Assembly: GCF_013185065.1 (NCBI RefSeq)
Contig: NZ_JAAVTO010000001.1
Coordinates: forward strand, 1 to 64,000
Direction of reading: 5' to 3'
Source: Adlercreutzia sp. ZJ473
GTDB lineage: Bacteria; Actinomycetota; Coriobacteriia; Coriobacteriales; Eggerthellaceae
Length of the DNA: 64,000 nucleotides
Position numbers and translations under genes: made by a program. The notes under the pieces are model-generated. The model worked only from the letters and a program-made list of their open reading frames with translations. It was not told where the DNA came from and did not search any database. Position 1 is the stretch's first letter. Each line of letters opens with the position of its first letter. Positions 35,077 through 43,950 of this stretch are shown here, one piece after another.

Positions 35077-35080
35077 ATCA

Positions 35081-35109
35081 TTCCGCCCGTCCTGACGGAG
35101 CGGGCGGAA
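35081..35109 (+). terminator. Gene-end hairpin of repeat element copy A
   Basis: TTCCGCCCG (35081-35089) pairs with CGGGCGGAA (35101-35109) directly after the permease stop. No T run follows. It is the first part of the composite intergenic element that continues to 35232; a terminator or 3'-end stabiliser role is inferred. Confidence 0.55.
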
Positions 35110-35114
35110 CTGCT

Positions 35115-35232
35115 CGACGCTGCGAAGGGCCGAGGCACCCACCCTTGCCCCTTGTTTGGCACGCTGCGCGGCGCGAAGGCCGCTTGGTGCCAAGGCGGGG
35201 CAATTGAGGGCACCTCAGCCCTTCTCGCTGAC
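35115..35232 (+). repeat. Structured intergenic repeat, copy A
   Basis: CGACGCTGCG, a 101-nt nested hairpin (35124-35224) and TCGCTGAC. Pairs inside: GAAGGG/CCCTTC, CGAGG/CCTC, GCCCC/GGGGC, TTGGCAC/GTGCCAA and GCGGC/GCCGC. The TTGGCAC/GTGCCAA stem replaces TTGGGGC/GCCCCAA of the other copies with both arms changed, so pairing is kept. See also 54943-55061 and 60768-60883. Confidence 0.85.
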
Positions 35233-35252
35233 GCTTGCGAACGAGATGCGAC

Positions 35253-36641
35253 TCAGATGCTCTGACGACGGCAGGCGGCTTCGATGCGGAGGGTGAGCAT
35301 GGCGCCGGTGTCGTAGGCGCGGCTGCCGGCGACGTCTTCGTCGCAGGTCACGTTGAAGCCCACGAGGCGCTCCCCGCCGTCGCCCGCGTCCTCGTACACG
35401 TAGACGACCGTCATGTCGCCGTCCTCGAGAATCTCCGCGCGGCGTCCTTCGCCCATCTCCACGCTTCCCGCCGAGATGAACAGCGTGCCCGAGACGGCGA
35501 TGGTGTTCGTGGGGATGCTGCCCGGGTAGGCGTCAGCCGCCTGCGGCGCGCTCCCGGCGAGCTCGGCGGCCATGGCCGCTCCCGCGCACGCGCCCTGGAG
35601 CGCGGCGCTCTTCCAGATGCCCACCACGCGGCGCTCACCCGACACCAGCTCGAGGGCCTGGGCCACGTCGCCTGCGGCGTACACGTCGGGGTCGCTCGTG
35701 CGCATGAACTCGTCGACGAGGAGCGCGCGGTCGACCTCGAGCGCGCCTTGGGGCAGGAAGCCGAGGTTCGACCTCACGCCGTGCGCCACGATGATCTCGT
35801 CGAAGCAGTCCGTCTCGCCGGTGGAGAAGGTGACCGCGAGCTTGCCGGAGGGGGCGGCGGCCGTGGCGTCGGCGGCCGCGACCTCCACGCTCTTGATGGT
35901 CTGCCCGAGCCGCAGCTCGATCCCCTTCGCGACAAGCCCGCGCTCGAACCGCTCGGCGGCTGCGGGCAGCGCGTTGAAGTCGAGCACGTGCGGGTTCATG
36001 CCCACGAGCGTGCATGTAACGCCGTGGCGCAGGCACGCCTCGAGCGACTTGAGCGCCACCATGGACGCGCCGCTCACCAGCACGCGGCGGCAGGCGTCGT
36101 CCTCGAGCACGCGCTTGAGCCGGCAGGCGTCGTCGAGCGTGCGCAGCACCAGGGGCTCGTAGCCCTCCGTCGCGGGGAAGCCCGCCGTGGAGGGGTGCGC
36201 GCCTGAGGCGATCAGGCACTTCTCGTACGAGAAGTCGCCTTGCGGCGTGCGGATGAGGTGCGCGGCGACGTCGAGCGCGGTGACGGGGCAGCCCAGGTGC
36301 ACCTCGGCGCCCAGGCAGGCGAGCTCGTCGGCGCTCCACGGGAAGCACTCCTCGTAGGCCTTCTCGCCGCCCGCGTAGTAGGAGGTGAGGATGGGGCTGT
36401 AGGGGAGCGTGGCCGCGTCCGAGAACACGTGGACGTCCCCGGCGTAGCCCGCGCGGCGCAGCGCGATGAGCGCGTTCACGCCCGCCGTGCCGTATCCGAT
36501 GACGGCCACGCGCACAGGGACGGCGCCCGCGGCGTTCTCCTGACCCACGGAGGCGCTCGCGCCTGCAGAGGCGCCCGCAGCCCCTTCGGCCTTCGCGGCT
36601 TGATCGTCCTGCGAAAGGCCGGCTTGCTCGATTCTGCTCAT
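35253..36641 (-). CDS. FAD/NAD(P)-binding oxidoreductase (NADH oxidase/nitrite reductase-like)
   Basis: Pyridine nucleotide-disulfide-oxidoreductase-fold flavoprotein (462 residues). The FAD-binding Rossmann motif is RVAVIGYGTAGVNALIALR near residue 45; CLIASGAHPS, the second (NAD-binding) fold RRVLVSGASMVALKSLEACL, and the FAD-binding DVYAAGDVAQAL are all visible. An Ala/Ser-rich leader of about 40 residues precedes the first fold. No CxxC redox pair of thioredoxin reductase type is seen. ATG 36641 follows GAGGAGTGAGAAG. It is the second gene of a unit with an Fe-S oxidoreductase, so the two probably form an electron-transfer pair with unknown donor and acceptor. Confidence 0.85.
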   Translation of the reverse strand: MSRIEQAGLSQDDQAAKAEGAAGASAGASASVGQENAAGAVPVRVAVIGYGTAGVNALIALRRAGYAGDVHVFSDAATLPYSPILTSYYAGGEKAYEECFPWSADELACLGAEVHLGCPVTALDVAAHLIRTPQGDFSYEKCLIASGAHPSTAGFPATEGYEPLVLRTLDDACRLKRVLEDDACRRVLVSGASMVALKSLEACLRHGVTCTLVGMNPHVLDFNALPAAAERFERGLVAKGIELRLGQTIKSVEVAAADATAAAPSGKLAVTFSTGETDCFDEIIVAHGVRSNLGFLPQGALEVDRALLVDEFMRTSDPDVYAAGDVAQALELVSGERRVVGIWKSAALQGACAGAAMAAELAGSAPQAADAYPGSIPTNTIAVSGTLFISAGSVEMGEGRRAEILEDGDMTVVYVYEDAGDGGERLVGFNVTCDEDVAGSRAYDTGAMLTLRIEAACRRQSI

Positions 36642-36672
36642 CTTCTCACTCCTCATGATCTCTTGGGCGCCG

Positions 36673-37950
36673 TCACGCGAAAACCTGGGCGAGCCAAGGC
36701 CCGTACTCGCCGGACCACATGCCGCCGAGCTGGGCGAACACCGTGTCCCAGTCGAGCTGGTTCTCGAACAGAAGCTCGGTGTAGTGCTTGTTCGCCACGT
36801 CGCGCGGCTCGCTCATCAGGCGGAAGGCGTAGGTGTAGGTGCAGGTGGGGCACATGGTGACCACCGTCGAGCCGTCGGGGGCGAAGGAGAGCTTGGAGTC
36901 GGCCTGGCTCGCCTGGCGGTTGGGGTCGAACGCGCTCACCGCGCCGCCTGCGCCGCAGCACCCGTTGAAGATGGTGATCGCGCCGGGCGCGCCGTCCGCC
37001 GCGCCAAGCGTGCCGGGCGTTGCGCCAGTTGCCCCGCAGGCCCCGCAAGCCGTGCTCGCGTCCGCTTCCACGCCGAGCGCGCGGCACGTCTCCTCGAGGT
37101 AGCGCCCGTCGCGGTCTTGGCACGACTTCGACAGGCAGAGCGTGCCCTCGGGCAGCGCGCGCTTGCCCGTGAAGCCGTGCGCGGTCAGAAACGCCGGCAG
37201 CAGGGTGACCGCCACGTCAAGCCCGCGGCGCCCGAGCGTCGAGCGCATGGCGTTCGCGCACCCCGGGCACACGCACACGATCTCGCGCGCGCCCGAGAGG
37301 GCCACCTCGTCGGCGATGCGGTCGCACAGCGCCTCGGCGCGCTCGAAGAAGCCGGCGCTCTTCAGGGGCGAGCCGCAGCAGTGGTCGATCAGGGTGGTCT
37401 TCCCGCCGAGCTCCTCCATGGTGGCGAAGATCTCGCGCGTGAGGTCGGGGCCGTAGGCGGCCAGCGAGCAGCCGGGGAAGAACGCCACCGCGCAGTCGGT
37501 CTCGGCGGCATGCCCCTCGGATTCCGCATGGCGCACCAGGTCGGCAAAGCCGATGCCGTGGATGGCGCGGTACGCGGTGAAGATGTCCCACTCCTGGTCC
37601 ACCATCACGCTCGACCAGGCGCCGCGCTCGATGAGCCCGAGGCTTTGGAAGTCCACGCGCGCGTTGTAGATGAGGTCGCACACGTCGTTGTGCGCGAAGC
37701 AGGTGTTCTTGCACGAGGTGCAGAAGAAGCAGCCGCGCACGGCCTGCATGAGCGCCCCGTCGCCCAAGATGCGCGCGGCGAGGTCCTCGCGCGACCCGGC
37801 GGCGCGCTCGTGGGCCAGAAGCGCCCGGGCGATCTCGCCGAGCGTCATGTTCGCGCTGGTGAGCGACGAGCACGCGTCCACGCAGTGGCCGCACTGGGTG
37901 CACTGCCCCAAAAACTTCCAATAGGCGTCAGAGCGTTCGAGCAAGCCCAT
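36673..37950 (-). CDS. (Fe-S)-binding oxidoreductase with CCG domains
   Basis: Protein of the heterodisulfide reductase B/D and glycolate oxidase iron-sulfur subunit group (425 residues). Near the N-terminus are two ferredoxin-type motifs, CTQCGHCVDAC and CFFCTSCKNTC. Downstream are two CCG-type cysteine clusters: FFPGCSLAAYGP with DHCCGSPL, and later IFNGCCGAGG with MCPTC. These bind iron-sulfur clusters and can reduce disulfides or quinones. ATG 37950 (MGLLERSDAYWKF) follows GAGGAGG. The flavoprotein gene starts 31 bp downstream. The electron acceptor is not evident. Confidence 0.86.
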   Translation of the reverse strand: MGLLERSDAYWKFLGQCTQCGHCVDACSSLTSANMTLGEIARALLAHERAAGSREDLAARILGDGALMQAVRGCFFCTSCKNTCFAHNDVCDLIYNARVDFQSLGLIERGAWSSVMVDQEWDIFTAYRAIHGIGFADLVRHAESEGHAAETDCAVAFFPGCSLAAYGPDLTREIFATMEELGGKTTLIDHCCGSPLKSAGFFERAEALCDRIADEVALSGAREIVCVCPGCANAMRSTLGRRGLDVAVTLLPAFLTAHGFTGKRALPEGTLCLSKSCQDRDGRYLEETCRALGVEADASTACGACGATGATPGTLGAADGAPGAITIFNGCCGAGGAVSAFDPNRQASQADSKLSFAPDGSTVVTMCPTCTYTYAFRLMSEPRDVANKHYTELLFENQLDWDTVFAQLGGMWSGEYGPWLAQVFA

Positions 37951-38438
37951 GGCGTTGTCCTCCTCGTCAAGCGGCGCCTCCGCGTGTGAGCGGCGATCGG
38001 CGAGCGGTGATCGCTGTGCGGAGGCGTATAAAGCTGCAGCCCCATACGATACCCCACTTCCCAACCCTGCGCAAAGCAGATGCTGATCCTCGCTCCGGCC
38101 GTGCCGTCAGGCCCGATCAATGGCCTGGGACGCATGCCCCAGCTTTCTAGGATGTAACAAACGCCATGAATCTCGTAGCAAAGGAGAATTCTTCTGTCAA
38201 TAGCCGGTGATATCATATTGTACAAGTGTAAACAGCCGTATACTTTTTTGTCACGATGCATGTGCAAGCTTATGACCTGCGAAAACGAAGAGCGTGACGA
38301 ATTGGTCTAGGGATGAGGAGCTTGGCGGAGGCGCGTTTTGCGCCGATCGCCCCGCCAAAGCGTGAAGAGATTGTGAAAAATCACAATCGGAGGCCTCGCG
38401 GCAGGTGGGAAGCCGCATGGGAGATTCGGGTGGTTGGA
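37951..38438. other. Divergent intergenic region between Fe-S oxidoreductase and surface protein
   Basis: It is A/T-rich around 38150-38290 and must contain both promoters. A weak candidate toward the surface protein is TTGTAC (38218-38223) and TATACT (38239-38244), only 15 bp apart. GATTGTGA-AAAA-TCACAATC at 38369-38388 is a perfect 8-bp inverted repeat just upstream of the chosen start, a possible operator or mRNA hairpin. ATG 38313 is in frame with the surface protein. Confidence 0.45.
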
Positions 38439-41400
38439 ATGTTTGAGCGACTGGTCGATGCGAAGGGAACGTTCGAAGGCAAGGTTCTCTCGGTTCTCCT
38501 GTCGGTTGCCCTCGTGCTCAGCGTGACGAACGTGTTCGCGTTTGCTGAGGCCGGAGGCGTCGTGAGCAAAGACGCCAAGACCGAGCAGGCTGATCCGACC
38601 ACGTCCGCCGACAAGAGCAAAGGCACCGCTGCGTCCGAATCCGCCACTTCTGGCGACACGAAGGAGTCCGCGGGCGAGAAGAAGGCTGCCCCGTCGGCTT
38701 CCAGCACGGCGGCGGTTGCGCATGACCCGCATGCCGTCCTTCCCACCCCGCCGCTTGTCGAGGCGAACCTTGACGAGGCCGTGGTCACCTTCGACCTTGA
38801 GAACGCCTACGTCGAGGTGAAGGGGCAGAAGCTCGCCGGCACCAAGAAGATCCAGATGAAGATCGAGAAGTCGAAGGATCTCACGTTCCGCGCCAACGCT
38901 AACGCCGGCTACAAGATCGCCAGCATCAAGGCGAAGAACTCCGCGACCGAGAACGTCCCCATCTCCACCCAGGGCGATGTGTCTGCGATAGCCGCCGACC
39001 ACGTCAACAGCACCCTCGTGGTGGTGGTCAAGGTCGAAGCCGACGAGGCCGCCGAAGCTGCTCCGGCATCTGACACGACTCCCATAACCAACGAAACCGA
39101 CATCAAGGCGGAAGGGAAGGCTGGCGAGCCTGAGGCCGGGACCGAGGGCGAGGCTGGAGCTGAGGCTGGGAAAGAGGCTGCGACTGGGGGTGAGCCTGAA
39201 GCTGTGACCGCGTCCGAAGGTGAGTCCGAGATCCCAGAGGCTTCTGAGGCGTCGGAGGCGTCAGAGCCGTCTGATGCTGTCAAGGCTCCCGAAGTCGAAA
39301 CACCTGAAGCTTCCGAGTCCGAAGGCTCCGAATCTCCTGAAAACGAGTCTGTCGAGCCTGCTGAGAACCCCGCTGAGCCTCAGGGCGCCAGCGCTGGAGC
39401 TGGCGAAAATGATGCAACTGACGCTGACGGCCAGGCTGATGCTGATGGCAAAGATGCGAACGGCAAGGAAGACGCAGTTGACGGCGAGGATGCTGACGAC
39501 GTCGAAGCTGCAGCCGACGAAGTGGCTGACGACGCAGAGCCTGCCGACAAAGCCTCTGCTGACGAAGCGACTGACGACAACGACAAAGCGGCGTCTGACG
39601 GCAAGCCTGCCGATGACGAGGCCGCTGGCAAGGACGAAGCTGCGGCTGATGACGAGGTCGTTGACAAGGTTGAGGCCGCTGACAATGGCAAGGCCGCTGC
39701 CGACGATGACAAGGCCGCTGCCGACGATGAGGTCGTCACCGTCCACGCCGACGTGAGCAGCCCCGCCTTCGAGGGCTACGCCTACGTGGGCGACGTGATC
39801 GTCAAGGTGACCGCCGGCGAAGGCATCCTCCCCGAGGGCACTGCCGTGGAGGCCGTCGCCGTCGAGCGCCAAGACGTGATCGACGCCGTGAGCGACAAGG
39901 TGGAGGCACAGGGCAAGGAGCTCCAAGACGCCGTGGCCATCGACGTGACTCTCCTCGACAAGGACGGCAACACCATCCAGCCTGACGGCGCCGTGAATGT
40001 GTGCTTCTTCAACGCGAGCGTCGAGGGCGAGGAGGTCGGCGTCTACCGCGTCTCCGACGACGCTGCCAAGGTGGAGACCATCGGCACCCGCCAGGCCACT
40101 TCCGACGTCCAGAGCTTCGACGTGGACCACTTCACCGACTACGTCATCGCGGGCTTGAGCCTGTTCTCCGCAGAGGCTTCCCAGAGCGTGAAGCAAGGCA
40201 CGATCAGGTTCGATCCGAATAGCGAGATGGGCGCGACAGGTACGGCCTTCACGAGGGAGTTCTCAGACGGAAAGTACACCTTGCCGGGAATAGCGAGTAC
40301 AGACTTTGTGAACGAGGGGCATACCTTTGTCGGGTGGTCGACGAATAAGGCCGGCAACGGCTCGAACTACACGCCCCAGCAAATCGCTGTCGAGGATGGC
40401 CAGACCTACTATGCGATCTGGCTCTCGAACAATCCGAGCCCAAACCAGGCGGTTCGAGCGGAGTACTTCATCCGTATAGATGGAGAGATGCCCTATGAGC
40501 CTGACGCTGCGTCGCATTCGAAATACTTCCCTTCGGGAGGTTGCGGCCATGGCATCCTTTGGTCGTCAGGTACTGGCAGGGTGAAATCCGATATAGCGAT
40601 AAACAACAACCTTGCTGCCGTTGAGGCCAACATCGGAGTGGGGCCGACCAATGATGATATTACGGCGGCTGTGAACGATTGGAATGCGAAAAATCCGGGT
40701 AATCAGGTCACTTTTGACCCCGCAAAACAGAAGGTAACCTGGTATGTTATCAAGAAACTTGACGATTATTATCTTGGGCCTCACTACAATGTGGATGGCA
40801 TCATCCAGAATCTCTCGAGCCATACGGTCACCTATGATCCCAACGGGGGAGACAGCCGCGTTCCGGAGAGGAGCACGTATACAGAGGGATCTACCGTCAA
40901 TGTAAACTTCAATATGATTCCATCTCGCTCAGGCTATACGTTCCTCGGCTGGAGCGATAGCGCCACGGCATCTGAGCCTCAGTACAAATCTGGTGAAACC
41001 ACCTCTTTCATGATGCCAAACGCGGACGTCACGCTCTATGCGATATGGAAAGCTCAAAATGTTGTCCTAACTTATGACGGCAATGGTGGCGCGACCGAGC
41101 AAGGGAATAATGCGTATACCGAAACCCATGAGGTTGCCACGACATTCGAACTGAAGGCAAACGAGTTCAAGAGAGCTGGCTATAGCTTCGAAGGTTGGGC
41201 GATTAGCCCTCAGGGAGGCGTGAAATATACTGACAAGGCCAGCTACACGATGCACGCCGCCAACACAACGCTCTATGCCGTATGGAAGCCGAATGGGGAC
41301 ACCCCGTATAAGGTCGAGTACTACTACATGAATGACAATGGCACTTACTCTACCGTAGCCGACTCTTCGGTCGAGCGTTCCGATACCACTGACACTAAAG

Positions 41401-43691
41401 CTACTGTGACCGATACGGATAGGGTTCCCTTGCGAGATGACTACATCTTCGATACGAACGCTAAAAACGTGCTTTCCGGCAATATCGCCGGCGATGGCTC
41501 CCTTGTGCTTAAGGTCTACTTCAAAAAGCAGTTCACGGTAACCTATCTGCCTGGAGACCTCGCTAAGCCTGGCTCCAAACAGCAGGTCACTTCGGGCCTC
41601 GACTACGGCGCTCAAACCCCGGCCGCTCCGGCCTACAAGGGTCAGCCCGGCTACACCTTCACGGGCTGGAGCCCCGAGGTCGCCGGCACCGTCACCGGCT
41701 CGGTCACCTACACCGCCCAGTGGACCCAGGACGTCTACGCCGTCACCTACACCGACGGCGTCGAGGGCGAGGAGGTCTTCGCCGACCAGAAGCACGAGAG
41801 CCTGACCTACGGCACCGCCACCCCCGCGTTCGACGGCGCGGGCGACGCCACCGCCCCGGCGCGCGCCGGCTACACCTTCACGGGCTGGAGCCCCGAGGTC
41901 GCCGGCACCGTCACCGGCTCGGTCACCTACACCGCCCAGTGGACCCAGGACGTCTACGCCGTCACCTACACCGACGGCGTCGAGGGCGAGGAGGTCTTCG
42001 CCGACCAGAAGCACGAGAGCCTGACCTACGGCACCGCCACCCCCGCGTTCGACGGCGCGGGCGACGCCACCGCCCCGGCGCGCGCCGGCTACACCTTCAC
42101 GGGCTGGAGCCCCGAGGTCGCCGGCACCGTCACCGGCTCGGTCACCTACACCGCCCAGTGGATGACGAATCCCAATGCTAGGTATGAAGTGCAGCATTAC
42201 CGTCAAGATGTTGTCGGTGATGGTTACTCCCTGTTCGAGATGCTGGAGGGTACGGGTTCTGCAGGCGCTGAGGTTACAGCGGCGCCGAAGAATTACAAGG
42301 GCTTTACGCATGTGATGACTGGCGATTCGGTTGAGTCCGGCGTCATCGCTGGCGATGGCTCACTTGTCCTTAGGCTGTACTACGACCGCGATCTCTACGC
42401 GGTGAATGGGGTTATCGACAACGACGGTTCGGTCGAAGGCAACAACCAAGAGGCACGCTATCAGGCATCTTCCGAGTCCATGACCTTTACGGCTGCGAGT
42501 GGGTATCGCATCGTCTCGATCGCCGTCAACGGCGAACCTCAGAGCGTCGCACCCGGCACGACCTCCTACACATTCGGGCCCATCCCCAGCGTTGACAGAG
42601 ACTATATGGTTAACGTTAAGACGGCCGCTCTCGGCTCAATTGTCGCGATTGCTCCTAGCGGGCAGAAGACCTATGATGGCGCACCGCTTATCCCAGGTGC
42701 CGCCGTCTTCGAGGGGCTGCCGGCGGGATATACGGCCGAGGCTGTTATCTCGGGTGAGCAGACTAATGCAGGCAGTTCCGCAAGCACGCTGTCGAACGTC
42801 GTGGTCCGCGATGCCGACGGCAACGACGTGACGGGGAACTTTGCCATTGAAGTCAAGGACGGTACGTTGGTCGTTGACCCTGCTCCCGCCATCATCACGG
42901 TCGACAGCTCTTCCAAGCAAGTCGGCACGGCTGATCCAGCGTTTGCAGGCTCGGTTGCCGGCCTAATGAGCCAGGGCGATCTGGGCGTCGTCACCTACTA
43001 CCGCATTGGCGACGAAGAGGCTGTGGGTTCGTATCCCGACGTGCTTGTGGCCAGCTATGCAAGTAATCCGAACTACACGGTGGAAATCGTTCCCGGCACC
43101 TTCACCATCACCGAAGAGCCTGTTTCTGAAGAGCCCGCGCCCGATACGCCCGGCGGCACGACCCCCGAAGGCCCCACGCCGGGCAGCCCCGGCGGCACAA
43201 CTCCCGGTGGCGCCGCTCCGGGTGGCACTACGCCGGCTCCGGGCGGCACGACTCCCGGCAGCATCATTCCGGTGATTCCGGCACCGCCGACGCCGGCGCA
43301 AATCCCTGGCACGGTGCCTGATGGGGCCGCCGCCCCCGTCATCACGCCTCTCGTCGACGCGCTCGAGGGCGCGGCCGAGATCGTCATCGGCGAGGACGCC
43401 ACGCCGCTCGCCGACATCGGCGACGAGGCCACCCCGCTGGCCGAGCGCCACGTGAGCTGCTGGGTGCACCTCTACATCATTCTCGGCATCATCGTCACGC
43501 TCGTCTACGCGGCATGCGTGGCGGCTCGCCGCGCGCTGTTCTCGCACCGCCTCAAGAAGTACGAGGACGACATCGCGGGCGACGACGGCTCGCCTTCGAG
43601 GGAGCCTGCCCATGAGGGCTTCGGGCTCGGCCCGGTCCCGATGGCTCCGCGGGGCGCGACGGCGACGGCGTTCGCGAGCCAGAGCGAATAG
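38439..43691 (+). CDS. Large surface protein with Listeria-Bacteroides repeats and MBG domain
   Basis: A 1750-residue secreted, membrane-anchored protein. A signal peptide is near the start (KVLSVLLSVALVLSVTNVFA). A 230-residue Asp/Glu/Ala-rich low-complexity segment follows (about 39090-39740). Then come InlB B-type Listeria-Bacteroides repeats (YDPNGG...GYTFLGWS...VTLYAIW), an exact tandem duplication of 73 residues (nucleotides 41722-42159), and MBG-like sequence (YDGAPLIPGA...NAGSS). A Pro/Gly/Thr linker, one transmembrane helix (YIILGIIVTLVYAACVA) and a cytoplasmic tail end it. No LPxTG sortase motif is seen. It is probably an adhesin. ATG 38313 is an alternative start adding 42 residues before the signal peptide; I prefer ATG 38439. 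Confidence 0.85.
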   Translation: MFERLVDAKGTFEGKVLSVLLSVALVLSVTNVFAFAEAGGVVSKDAKTEQADPTTSADKSKGTAASESATSGDTKESAGEKKAAPSASSTAAVAHDPHAVLPTPPLVEANLDEAVVTFDLENAYVEVKGQKLAGTKKIQMKIEKSKDLTFRANANAGYKIASIKAKNSATENVPISTQGDVSAIAADHVNSTLVVVVKVEADEAAEAAPASDTTPITNETDIKAEGKAGEPEAGTEGEAGAEAGKEAATGGEPEAVTASEGESEIPEASEASEASEPSDAVKAPEVETPEASESEGSESPENESVEPAENPAEPQGASAGAGENDATDADGQADADGKDANGKEDAVDGEDADDVEAAADEVADDAEPADKASADEATDDNDKAASDGKPADDEAAGKDEAAADDEVVDKVEAADNGKAAADDDKAAADDEVVTVHADVSSPAFEGYAYVGDVIVKVTAGEGILPEGTAVEAVAVERQDVIDAVSDKVEAQGKELQDAVAIDVTLLDKDGNTIQPDGAVNVCFFNASVEGEEVGVYRVSDDAAKVETIGTRQATSDVQSFDVDHFTDYVIAGLSLFSAEASQSVKQGTIRFDPNSEMGATGTAFTREFSDGKYTLPGIASTDFVNEGHTFVGWSTNKAGNGSNYTPQQIAVEDGQTYYAIWLSNNPSPNQAVRAEYFIRIDGEMPYEPDAASHSKYFPSGGCGHGILWSSGTGRVKSDIAINNNLAAVEANIGVGPTNDDITAAVNDWNAKNPGNQVTFDPAKQKVTWYVIKKLDDYYLGPHYNVDGIIQNLSSHTVTYDPNGGDSRVPERSTYTEGSTVNVNFNMIPSRSGYTFLGWSDSATASEPQYKSGETTSFMMPNADVTLYAIWKAQNVVLTYDGNGGATEQGNNAYTETHEVATTFELKANEFKRAGYSFEGWAISPQGGVKYTDKASYTMHAANTTLYAVWKPNGDTPYKVEYYYMNDNGTYSTVADSSVERSDTTDTKATVTDTDRVPLRDDYIFDTNAKNVLSGNIAGDGSLVLKVYFKKQFTVTYLPGDLAKPGSKQQVTSGLDYGAQTPAAPAYKGQPGYTFTGWSPEVAGTVTGSVTYTAQWTQDVYAVTYTDGVEGEEVFADQKHESLTYGTATPAFDGAGDATAPARAGYTFTGWSPEVAGTVTGSVTYTAQWTQDVYAVTYTDGVEGEEVFADQKHESLTYGTATPAFDGAGDATAPARAGYTFTGWSPEVAGTVTGSVTYTAQWMTNPNARYEVQHYRQDVVGDGYSLFEMLEGTGSAGAEVTAAPKNYKGFTHVMTGDSVESGVIAGDGSLVLRLYYDRDLYAVNGVIDNDGSVEGNNQEARYQASSESMTFTAASGYRIVSIAVNGEPQSVAPGTTSYTFGPIPSVDRDYMVNVKTAALGSIVAIAPSGQKTYDGAPLIPGAAVFEGLPAGYTAEAVISGEQTNAGSSASTLSNVVVRDADGNDVTGNFAIEVKDGTLVVDPAPAIITVDSSSKQVGTADPAFAGSVAGLMSQGDLGVVTYYRIGDEEAVGSYPDVLVASYASNPNYTVEIVPGTFTITEEPVSEEPAPDTPGGTTPEGPTPGSPGGTTPGGAAPGGTTPAPGGTTPGSIIPVIPAPPTPAQIPGTVPDGAAAPVITPLVDALEGAAEIVIGEDATPLADIGDEATPLAERHVSCWVHLYIILGIIVTLVYAACVAARRALFSHRLKKYEDDIAGDDGSPSREPAHEGFGLGPVPMAPRGATATAFASQSE
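41649..42159 (+). repeat. 219-bp tandem repeat in the surface-protein gene
   Basis: Two successive 219-bp units (41722-41940 and 41941-42159) appear identical at nucleotide level, and the 73 bp before them repeat the last third of the unit. Each encodes 73 residues ending GYTFTGWSPEVAGTVTGSV. Exact identity indicates recent duplication and likely length variation between strains. Confidence 0.92.
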
Positions 43692-43950
43692 GGAAGGGCT
43701 GAGCACGCCGAAACCATGAGATGCGGCGCGGGCGCCAGGGCAATCCCGGCGCCCGCGCTGCGCGTTCATGCCGCGCTCGCTCCTCCTCCGCATCCCTCCC
43801 GCCCGCTTGCGCCGCATGTCAAACGTGATTTGCCTTCTCCTCGTTTCTGCCTAATCCGTGTGCTTTTGCGCTGTTCCTGCGATAGAATGATGCCCAAGCA
43901 CAACGAGGCGCCCGCAAGGGCGCACGGGAGATGAAGGAGAGAAACCCCTC

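Noticed and set aside
41649-42159. Possible CRISPR-like array because of regular repeats
   Set aside because: The 219-bp units are adjacent, in frame and encode a protein repeat; there are no spacers and no cas genes.
38399-43700. Initial thought of an LPxTG-anchored protein
   Set aside because: The C-terminus has a transmembrane helix and a long cytoplasmic tail, but no LPxTG-like motif before the helix.
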